Assembly: GCA_036505615.1 (NCBI GenBank)
Contig: DASXTB010000320.1
Span: forward strand, 1-48,750
Length of the DNA: 48,750 nt
Source of the DNA: DASXTB01 sp036505615
GTDB lineage: Bacteria > Acidobacteriota > UBA6911 > JACQSX01
Reading direction: 5' to 3'
Numbering within the stretch: position 1 is the stretch's first letter; the number at the start of each line of letters is the position of its first letter. The translations under genes were made by a program, and so were the position numbers. Positions 1-6,383 of this stretch are shown here, piece by piece. The notes under the pieces were generated by a model, which saw nothing but the letters and a program-made list of their open reading frames with translations, made no database searches and was not told where the DNA came from.

Positions 1-403
1 GGACTTTAACCAATTAGAAGCGGGGATTACCCCGCGACACTAGCCCCGGCCTTGTAAGGCCGGGGGTTCAGCGCAATCCGAATTTCTCCGAGGCCGGTTC
101 ACCGGCCTTCCAAAGCAACCGGCTTTAGCCATTGAATATTAGGCAGTCTGTTGCGCCGGCGTAAACGCCGACTGGCCTAGCGAAAAAGGCCGTTGAAACG
201 GCCTCGAGGCTGACGGTTGTGCTGGCGCTTTATACCCGGGCCTCGAAAGGCCGGGGCTGAGACCCTCCGGGAAAGGCCGCTGGAAGCGGCCTTGAGACGG
301 CCCTCAGGCCGTCTCTCCGCTCCCAAAAGGCTCCCCGGGGCCGCACGACCGTCGCCCCTACTCCCGCCTCGCTCGCAACGCAACGGCGCAGCAAGTTTCA
401 TAG
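1..403. repeat. Composite palindromic intergenic block (copy A)
   Basis: I see no gene in these 400 bases. They hold a chain of short GC-rich hairpins: GCGGGGATTACCCCGC (20-35), CCCCGGCCttgtaaGGCCGGGG (near 44-66), a GGCCGGTTCACCGGCC hairpin, GCCGGCGTAAACGCCG, GGCCGTTGAAACGGCC, CCCGGGCCTCGAAAGGCCGGGG, GGCCGCTGGAAGCGGCC and GAGACGGCCCTCAGGCCGTC (294-313). The order of hairpins and the sequence between them recur in reverse orientation at about 26210-26490, so this is a dispersed repeat and not random GC-rich sequence. Small open frames here have no ribosome site and read straight through the hairpins. Confidence 0.8.
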
Positions 404-414
404 ATGTTGCAGAA

Positions 415-448
415 CTGTGACGCAGTTGTGACTCCAGAGTATTTAAAT
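415..448 (+). promoter_or_regulatory. Pho-box-like promoter of the response regulator gene
   Basis: CTGTGAC (415-421), four bases, then TTGTGAC (426-432) form two direct 7-mers with the 11-bp period of a PhoB box. Exactly ten bases later comes TTAAAT (443-448), a plausible -10 hexamer. A transcript from here would start just before the AGGAGG at 458-463, which fits the GTG start at 473. That this is a real PhoB site is inferred from spacing and from its likeness to the box before pstS. Confidence 0.6.
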
Positions 449-472
449 CGACTGGTCAGGAGGTCGACTTCA

Positions 473-1171
473 GTGGGCAAGAGAGTCCTGGTAGTTGAAG
501 ACGAACCAGACGTTCAGCGCCTGATCGCTCACCATTTGCGGCAGGCCGGACTTGAAGTGAGCACTTCCGGGGACGGAGAACAAGGATGGTTGCTTGCCAA
601 ACAAATGCAGCCCGATCTGGTGATCCTTGACATTATGCTTCCAGGAATCTCCGGCTGGGAAGTGTGCCAGCTGATCAAGCGCCACCAGACTCTGGGCAAC
701 ATCCCGGTCATCATGCTTACAGCCAGGCGTGAGTTGGAGGACCGGCTGAAAGGCTTTCAACTGGGCGCGGAGGATTACATCTGCAAACCCTTTTCGCCGC
801 AGGAGGTAAGCCTGCGTGTTCAGGCGCTATTGCGGCGAACCGAGGCGGCCAGGGCCAGCCACGGTGGCGTCTTTCAGGCAGCGGATTTAACTCTGGATTT
901 TTTGTGTCATCGGTTCCACAAAGCGGGCAAGGAATTGCACCTGTCGCCGAGAGAGGCGCGCCTGTTGAGACACTTGGTTGACCGTCAAGGAGAAGTGGTG
1001 CGTAAAGAGGAACTGCTCCGGAATGTTTGGGGAGAGGATGTATTCGTCGAGCTAGGAAACATAGAAGTTCACATCCGCCACCTCCGGGAAAAAATTGAAA
1101 CTGATCCGGCAAAGCCTGTTCATATTCTTACCGTCAGAGGGGTGGGTTATCGTTTTGTAACAGATTTGTGA
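473..1171 (+). CDS. phoB: OmpR/PhoB-family response regulator
   Basis: This is a two-component response regulator that most likely switches on the phosphate genes that follow. The first 120 residues are a receiver domain: acidic pair in VLVVEDEP, phospho-acceptor Asp53 in LVILDIMLP, Thr in MLTAR, and Lys105 in DYICKPF. A winged-helix DNA-binding domain fills the C-terminus and ends in the typical VRGVGYRF. I chose GTG 473 because AGGAGG lies nine bases upstream; the ATG at 404 would place the Pho-like box and promoter inside the gene and add 23 residues with no family counterpart. No PhoR-type sensor kinase lies between it and pstS, so its partner is elsewhere. The symbol rests on context; other OmpR-family roles remain possible. 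Confidence 0.88.
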   Translation: MGKRVLVVEDEPDVQRLIAHHLRQAGLEVSTSGDGEQGWLLAKQMQPDLVILDIMLPGISGWEVCQLIKRHQTLGNIPVIMLTARRELEDRLKGFQLGAEDYICKPFSPQEVSLRVQALLRRTEAARASHGGVFQAADLTLDFLCHRFHKAGKELHLSPREARLLRHLVDRQGEVVRKEELLRNVWGEDVFVELGNIEVHIRHLREKIETDPAKPVHILTVRGVGYRFVTDL

Positions 1172-1188
1172 CATCTGGCCAATATAGT
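1155..1188 (+). promoter_or_regulatory. Pho-box-like promoter of pstS
   Basis: TTGTAAC (1155-1161), AGAT, TTGTGAC (1166-1172) repeat with an 11-bp period and overlap the last codons and stop of the regulator gene. TATAGT (1183-1188) begins exactly ten bases after the second repeat, the geometry of PhoB-activated promoters in which the box replaces the -35. The second 7-mer is identical to the one upstream of the regulator. Confidence 0.7.
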
Positions 1189-1204
1189 TACCAGGGAGGC
1201 AAAA

Positions 1205-2284
1205 ATGAGGATAGGCATTGGTGTATTGCGCTTGACGGCAACACTGTCTGCGGCGACGCTGCTGGCGGCATCTCTGATAAATTGCAGCAGCACGGGCAGA
1301 TCCAGTGGCGAGGTGAAGCTGCAGGGAGCGGGCGCCACCTTTCCCAACCCGCTCTACCAGAAATGGTTCAGCGAATACAACAGGATCACACCGAATGCCA
1401 GATTCGATTACCAGTCGATTGGGTCAGGCGCCGGAATAAAGCAGATTTCTGCTCGCACCGTTGACTTCGGCGGCTCAGATGCGCCGATGAAGGATGAGCA
1501 ACTCAAATCAGCTCCCGGCGAGATCCTTCACATTCCAACGGTTCTTGGAGCCGTTGTAGTCACTTACAATCTGGCCGTTGTTCAAACCGAACTGAAACTT
1601 ACCCCGGAAGCGTTGGCCGGGATCTTCTTGGGAAGAATCAAGAAATGGAATGAAGAAGCGATCAGAAGTTCCAATCCGGGAGTAAATTTCCCGGTAAACG
1701 ATATCACCGTCGTGCACCGTTCGGACGGGAGCGGCACGACGTTTGTGTGGACTGATTATCTGTCAAAAGTAAGCCCGGAGTGGAAAGAGAAGGTGGGAAC
1801 GGGCACTTCGGTCAATTGGCCTGCGGGAATCGGTGCTAAGGGCAACGAAGGTGTGACCGGCCAGGTGAAGCAGACTCCGTACTCGATCGGCTACGTTGAG
1901 CTGATCTACGCAGTGCAAAATAAGCTCCCCTATGCTTCCATCCAAAACTCCTCCGGAGAATTCATCAAGCCTTCACTTGATTCAATCACTGAGGCAGCTG
2001 CATCCACAGCCGCCCAGATGCCCGACGATTTGAGAGTCTCGATCACCAACGCCCCGGGCCGGAGCGCTTATCCAATTTCTGCATTCACATACATTTTGGT
2101 TTACAAAGAACAGCAGGATGCTGCCAAGGGCAGGGCACTGGTGGACTTTCTCTGGTGGGCCACTCACGAAGGCGAACAGATGGCCGGAGATTTGCAATAC
2201 GCGCCCCTGCCTGCCGCCGTAGTTACCAAAGCGGAGCAGAAGATCAAATCGATTACCTACCAGGGCAAGCCCTTGAGACAGTAG
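1205..2284 (+). CDS. pstS: Phosphate ABC transporter, substrate-binding protein
   Basis: This 359-residue periplasmic protein binds inorganic phosphate and delivers it to PstCAB. The N-terminus is a lipoprotein-like signal: a hydrophobic stretch ending LINC, with Cys27 as the likely lipidated residue, although Asn before the Cys is unusual for a lipobox. Family landmarks follow: GAGATFPNPLYQKW at the start of the mature part, GSGAGIKQ, DFGGSDAPM, and RSDGSGTTFVWTDYLS, which carries phosphate-contacting Ser, Gly and Thr residues. The start has GGGAGG about seven bases upstream. A Pho-like promoter lies just before it, and a long inverted repeat directly after the stop may separate its expression from pstC. 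Confidence 0.95.
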   Translation: MRIGIGVLRLTATLSAATLLAASLINCSSTGRSSGEVKLQGAGATFPNPLYQKWFSEYNRITPNARFDYQSIGSGAGIKQISARTVDFGGSDAPMKDEQLKSAPGEILHIPTVLGAVVVTYNLAVVQTELKLTPEALAGIFLGRIKKWNEEAIRSSNPGVNFPVNDITVVHRSDGSGTTFVWTDYLSKVSPEWKEKVGTGTSVNWPAGIGAKGNEGVTGQVKQTPYSIGYVELIYAVQNKLPYASIQNSSGEFIKPSLDSITEAAASTAAQMPDDLRVSITNAPGRSAYPISAFTYILVYKEQQDAAKGRALVDFLWWATHEGEQMAGDLQYAPLPAAVVTKAEQKIKSITYQGKPLRQ

Positions 2285-2296
2285 CGGAGAGATGTG

Positions 2297-2429
2297 GGGA
2301 GATGTGGGGACAGAAGATCTAGGGGGGTCAGGTCTTCAGAATTCAGTTCTTGCCATTAGCTGGTCGGCTTCGTGCAAAAAACTGAATTCCGAAGACCTGA
2401 CCCCTTCATCTTCTGTCCCCACATCTCCC
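2297..2429. repeat. RAYT/REP-type long inverted repeat
   Basis: Two arms of about 55 bases (2297-2352 and 2375-2429) are near-perfect reverse complements around a 22-base loop. They share GGGAGATGTGGGGACAGAAG, then GGGTCAGGTCTTC, then GAATTCAGTT; the few differences include a small length change in the middle. The first 12 bases are also doubled in tandem at 2288-2310. Sequences of this type (GGGGTCAGGTCTTC, TGTGGGGACAG) are, to my knowledge, common beside Y1/RAYT transposases, but no transposase is in this window. The stem would form in the pstS-pstC transcript. Confidence 0.85.
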
Positions 2430-2446
2430 GGCACCGTTGTAAGCAA

Positions 2447-3388
2447 ATGATCAAAACTCGGACGATGTTCCCTCGTATTGGCGACTGGCTTTTCAAGTCC
2501 GCAACGCTCGCCTTCGCTTTGTCGATCGTCGCATTGCTGGCCCTGATGCTGATAGAGATGGTAGTCAACTCCCGCCTGGCCATGGGAAAGTTCGGATTCG
2601 CCTTCCTCTGGCGGACCGTGTGGGACCCGGTAGCCGAGGACTTTGGCGCACTGCCCTTTATCTACGGCACGGTCGTCTCATCCATTATTGCACTGCTGCT
2701 GGCAGTGCCCGTCAGCATGGGGGTCGCCATCTTTCTGGGAGAGCAAGCGCCTCGCTGGATGTCTCAGCCCATAGCCTTCCTGGTTCAGTTGCTGGCCGCG
2801 ATACCTTCGGTTGTTTATGGCCTGTGGGGAATTTTCGTTCTAGCACCTGTGCTGCGAGCGCACGTTTATCCTCCCATTCAAGCGGCGTTCGGATTTCTCC
2901 CCTTCTTTCAGGGCAATCCCACCGGCCTAGGCCTGTTGACGGCAGGAATTATCCTTTCGGTCATGATCGTGCCCATCATTACAGCGGTTACTACTGACGT
3001 GCTGGGCGCAGTGCCCGACACTCAACGCGAAGCCGCGCTGGCGCTGGCAGCCACAAAGTGGGAAACCACTCGTGTGGTGCTGCAAAACGCCCGGTCGGGA
3101 ATTACCGGTGCGATTATCCTGGGCCTGGGACGCGCCATTGGAGAGACCATGGCCGTCACGATGGTGATAGGGAATCGCCACGATATCTCGCCCTCCCTGT
3201 TGGACCCTGCGTCCACAATCGCATCCGCTATCGCCAATGAATTCACCGAGGCCACATCCGATACATACTTGAGCGCGCTCGTGGAACTGGGGCTGGTTCT
3301 GTTTTTCATTACCCTCGTCATCAACGCGTTGGCGCGCCTTCTGGTTTGGAGCGTGACGCGCGGGCATGGCCGGGAAGCGCATGTCTAG
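2447..3388 (+). CDS. pstC: Phosphate ABC transporter, permease PstC
   Basis: PstC is one of the two inner-membrane channel subunits of the phosphate importer. About 313 residues with six hydrophobic segments; the first begins near residue 15 and the last near the C-terminus. The cytoplasmic EAA loop that contacts the ATPase reads REAALALAATKWETTRVVL and is followed by GLGRAIGETMAV, typical of PstC. An upstream GTG at 2372 keeps the frame open but lies in the inverted repeat, so I start at ATG 2447; no strong ribosome site is visible, and ATG 2465 is an alternative. The end overlaps pstA. Confidence 0.92.
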   Translation: MIKTRTMFPRIGDWLFKSATLAFALSIVALLALMLIEMVVNSRLAMGKFGFAFLWRTVWDPVAEDFGALPFIYGTVVSSIIALLLAVPVSMGVAIFLGEQAPRWMSQPIAFLVQLLAAIPSVVYGLWGIFVLAPVLRAHVYPPIQAAFGFLPFFQGNPTGLGLLTAGIILSVMIVPIITAVTTDVLGAVPDTQREAALALAATKWETTRVVLQNARSGITGAIILGLGRAIGETMAVTMVIGNRHDISPSLLDPASTIASAIANEFTEATSDTYLSALVELGLVLFFITLVINALARLLVWSVTRGHGREAHV

Positions 3389-4262
3389 GGCCTCGACTGC
3401 ACACGTGATCGCACTTATGACTCAGGACGCCAGCTTGCGTCGCCGCAAAATATTTAGTCGGATGATGGACGCGGTAACAGGTCTCTGCGCCGCCACTGTA
3501 ATTGGAGTACTGGCGGTGATTCTAGGATACATCATTGCTGATGGGGCACGTTCTCTGAGTCTCGGCTTTCTTGTGAATACGCCTAAGCCGGTTGGGGAAG
3601 CAGGCAGCGGAATTGCCAACGCCATTGTAGGATCTCTTTTGCTGGTTGCGATCGCGTCGACTTTGGGATTGCCCGTCGGCATGATGGCAGGAATCTATCT
3701 TTCCGAGTTCGGCTCTGGTAAGTTCGGCGACGCGCTGCGCTTCCTTATAGATACACTCACGGGTGTTCCCTCCATCGTTATCGGCGTTTTTGTGTGGACA
3801 GTCATGGTGCGTCCCATGGGTCATTTTTCGGCTCTCGCCGGAGGGGTTGCTCTGGGAATAATGATGATGCCGATTGTGGCGCGCACCACCGAGGAGATGC
3901 TGCGGCTGGTACCTTCGCAACTGCGTGAGGCCGCGCTTGCTTTGGGCGCGCCAAGATGGCGAGTCAGCCTGGGAGTGGTGCTCCGCACTGCCGCCAGCGG
4001 CGTGGCCACAGGATCGATGCTGGCGATTGCGCGCGTCGCCGGAGAAACCGCTCCTTTGTTATTTACCGCGCTCGGTCTGAACTACCTGAGCACCGACCTC
4101 AATCAACCCATGGCTTCTCTGACCGTCCAGATTTTCTATTACGCCACATCGCCATACGACGAGTGGCATTCCATGGCATGGGCTGCCACGCTGGTGCTGA
4201 TCGCGATGATACTGACGGTAAATATCGTGGTGAAGATACTCACCAGGAATCGACATCGGTGA
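3381..4262 (+). CDS. pstA: Phosphate ABC transporter, permease PstA
   Basis: PstA is the second channel subunit of the importer. About 293 residues with six hydrophobic segments. The EAA-loop region reads REAALALGAPRWRVSLGVVL and is followed by AIARVAGETAPLLFTALG, the PstA signature. ATG 3381 overlaps the end of pstC as ATGTCTAG and has GGGAAG close upstream, suggesting translational coupling; ATG 3366 and ATG 3418 are possible alternatives. The gene is followed by a 229-base gap that holds a REPIN-like element before pstB. Confidence 0.92.
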   Translation: MSRASTAHVIALMTQDASLRRRKIFSRMMDAVTGLCAATVIGVLAVILGYIIADGARSLSLGFLVNTPKPVGEAGSGIANAIVGSLLLVAIASTLGLPVGMMAGIYLSEFGSGKFGDALRFLIDTLTGVPSIVIGVFVWTVMVRPMGHFSALAGGVALGIMMMPIVARTTEEMLRLVPSQLREAALALGAPRWRVSLGVVLRTAASGVATGSMLAIARVAGETAPLLFTALGLNYLSTDLNQPMASLTVQIFYYATSPYDEWHSMAWAATLVLIAMILTVNIVVKILTRNRHR

Positions 4263-4288
4263 GGTCGTGTGAAAAGATTATTCAATCT

Positions 4289-4434
4289 GTACGGGCGACC
4301 CTGTGTGGTCGCCCGGTGCAGAATCCAGCGGATTTTTCTTGGCCCTATTCCGAAGTACATCCGCGGGAGCTGTACAATTTGTTTGGCAAATTCGTCAGCT
4401 GTTGCGGCGGGCGGCCACATAGGGCCGCCCGTAC
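4289..4434. repeat. REPIN-like element, copy 1 (two inverted hairpins)
   Basis: The element begins GTACGGGCGACC and ends GGCCGCCCGTAC. Each end is itself a hairpin: CGGGCGACC-CTGTGT-GGTCGCCCG at the left and CGGGCGGCC-ACATAG-GGCCGCCCG at the right. A core of roughly 90 bases lies between. The same ends and core occur in reverse orientation at 13929-14071. It fills most of the pstA-pstB gap, where no gene is visible. Confidence 0.85.
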
Positions 4435-4491
4435 GATCAGATGGATTACGGAACGCGAGGCTGAAATTGAACGCAACGAACAGGTAATAAC

Positions 4492-5331
4492 TTGACGTTG
4501 AAAACAATTCCCTCACCAGAAACCGACAGAGAAGGATCGAGACATGCCGCCGGACAGGGCGGCCCAAGGTCCTCGCCTGCAAAGATCGCCGTCGAGAACC
4601 TGAATTTCTACTACGGTCGAATACGCGCCCTGCACGGGGTTTCGCTCCGGTTTCTCTCCAATAAAGTGACCGCCCTGATTGGACCGTCGGGGTGCGGAAA
4701 ATCCACAATGCTGCGCACGCTGAATCGGATGAACGACATCATACCCGGCACTCGGTTGGAAGGCCGCGTGGAGCTTGATGGCCAAGACATTTATGCTCCC
4801 GGGACCGACGTCGTGCTGCTGCGCCGCCGAGTGGGTATGGTCTTTCAGAAATCAAATCCGTTCCCGCGGTCGGTTTTCGATAATGTAGCCTATGGCCTCA
4901 GGATCAACAGGCTCACCCGTTCGAAAACAGAATTGGAAGACAAGGTGGAGACAAGCTTGCGCGCCGCCGCGCTGTGGGACGAAGTCAAAGACCGGCTAAA
5001 AGAGTCAGCGCTGAAGCTGTCCGGCGGACAGCAGCAGCGTCTGTGCATCGCGCGCGCCCTGGCCGTGGAGCCTGAGGTGCTGCTGATGGATGAACCGGCT
5101 TCAGCGCTGGACCCGATCGCCACGCAAAAAATCGAAGAATTGATCGAAGAGCTGAAAGAACGCTATACGATTGTGATTGTCACCCACAACATGCAGCAAG
5201 CAGCGCGAGTTTCCGACTATACGGCATTCTTTTACCTGGGCGAACTGATCGAGTTCAACGACACTCGTAAGTTGTTCACCAAACCGGAGAAGCAGCAGAC
5301 TGAGGATTATGTTACCGGAAGATTCGGATAA
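4492..5331 (+). CDS. pstB: Phosphate ABC transporter, ATP-binding protein
   Basis: PstB hydrolyses ATP to drive phosphate import through PstCA. The 279 residues include Walker A GPSGCGKST (from residue 64), Q-loop VFQKSNPFP, ABC signature LSGGQQQR (from 166), Walker B VLLMDEPASALDP (from 196) and the switch His in VTHNMQQA. The first 30 residues are polar, low-complexity and not part of the ATPase fold. The frame opens with TTG at 4492; no ATG is available in frame before the conserved region, and the ribosome site is weak. phoU follows after 20 bases, so the two are probably co-transcribed. Confidence 0.95.
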   Translation: MTLKTIPSPETDREGSRHAAGQGGPRSSPAKIAVENLNFYYGRIRALHGVSLRFLSNKVTALIGPSGCGKSTMLRTLNRMNDIIPGTRLEGRVELDGQDIYAPGTDVVLLRRRVGMVFQKSNPFPRSVFDNVAYGLRINRLTRSKTELEDKVETSLRAAALWDEVKDRLKESALKLSGGQQQRLCIARALAVEPEVLLMDEPASALDPIATQKIEELIEELKERYTIVIVTHNMQQAARVSDYTAFFYLGELIEFNDTRKLFTKPEKQQTEDYVTGRFG

Positions 5332-5351
5332 TCGGATAATAAGTCGGAAAT

Positions 5352-6050
5352 ATGGCAGATCATTTAAGTAAACACTTCGACGAACAACTCAGCATCTTGA
5401 AGCAGCAGATTCTGCGCATGGGTTCCATGGTGGAAGAGGCCATTTCCTTGAGCGTCCGCGCTCTGGTGCAACGCGATACAGCTCTGGCCGAACAGGTGAT
5501 CAGCAACGATCCGCACGTGGATAAGCTGGAAATTGAGATCGACAACACCAGTCTCGAATTGCTGGCACTTCGCCAGCCTGTGGCTCGCGATCTCCGCTTT
5601 ATTGCAACCAGCCTGAAGATCGTCAAGGATCTCGAGCGGGTGGGAGACCTCGCCGTTGACATCGCGGAACGCGCCGTCGAGATGAATCGCGAGCCGGAAG
5701 TAAAACTTTTGGCCGACTACCCGATGATGGCTGAAGCAGCGCAGAAGATGCTCAAGGATGCACTGGATGCCTTCGTCAACCAGGACGTGGACCTGGCTCA
5801 GAAGGTTTTGTACGCAGACGACTACGTGGATATACTGAACGAAAAGCTCTTTCGAGATCTCCTCTCCTGGATGACTAAAAATCCGTCCGACATCTCTTGT
5901 GCTTCACATTTGATGTTTGTCGCAAAGTACCTGGAGCGGGTAGGAGACCATTCTTCCAACATCGCCGAAATGGTTGTTTTTATGGTGGAAGGGCGCGACA
6001 TCCGGCATCTGGAAAAAATCGCCCGCTTGAAGGAAGCGCCCACGGAATAA
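5352..6050 (+). CDS. phoU: Phosphate-signalling protein PhoU
   Basis: PhoU links the Pst transporter to the sensor kinase and represses the Pho response when phosphate is plentiful. At 232 residues it has the usual length and consists of two tandem three-helix PhoU repeats; the first carries LRFIATSLKIVKDLERVGD, and the second ends LMFVAKYLERVGDHSSNIAE. The acidic D/E-x-x-x-D metal-binding clusters are visible in both. It closes the pst operon. Confidence 0.95.
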   Translation: MADHLSKHFDEQLSILKQQILRMGSMVEEAISLSVRALVQRDTALAEQVISNDPHVDKLEIEIDNTSLELLALRQPVARDLRFIATSLKIVKDLERVGDLAVDIAERAVEMNREPEVKLLADYPMMAEAAQKMLKDALDAFVNQDVDLAQKVLYADDYVDILNEKLFRDLLSWMTKNPSDISCASHLMFVAKYLERVGDHSSNIAEMVVFMVEGRDIRHLEKIARLKEAPTE

Positions 6051-6383
6051 TTCCTGGGGCGGGGCACGCAGCTTGCGCGCTCCGACGCCGGTCTGCGCTG
6101 CAAGCCGATTCGACGTTGTGTCCTTGTATCAGTAACCATCAATTTCTTCTCAGGCCGCGACGAATTCTGGTCGGGACGCCGAAGGCGTCACAGAGAGTAG
6201 CCGGAGGCAGAGCGCTTTTTTTGCGCGGCGCCCCCGGTTACCGTTTCCAGCCATACCCTCGGCACCCTGTAGGGGTGCAACGCAACCTCGCTATGGCATC
6301 CCTTCAGGGTGCCTACCGTTAATGGCCGAATGCAGGGATGCAAAACAGCAGCAAGACCCAGATTTTAATGGCAGAATTGAGCT
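6051..6383. repeat. Intergenic region with short dispersed-type repeats
   Basis: No gene is visible. Short inverted and mosaic repeats include GGGACGCCGAAGGCGTCAC (near 6175), and a pair in opposite orientation, GGCACCCTGTAGGGGTGC near 6260 and CCCTTCAGGGTGCC near 6300. This style of interspersed palindrome is common in large soil-bacterial genomes. It may also terminate the pst-phoU transcript, but no clear T-run follows a stem. Confidence 0.5.

Noticed and set aside
177..420. Small open frames in the first palindromic block
   Set aside because: They read directly through hairpins, have Arg/Gly/Pro-rich products and lack ribosome sites.
404..472. ATG 404 as start of the response regulator
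   Set aside because: The Pho-like box and -10 would be inside the gene, and GTG 473 has a perfectly placed AGGAGG.
2372..2446. Upstream GTG start for pstC
   Set aside because: It would encode 25 residues from the mobile inverted repeat; family members start near ATG 2447.
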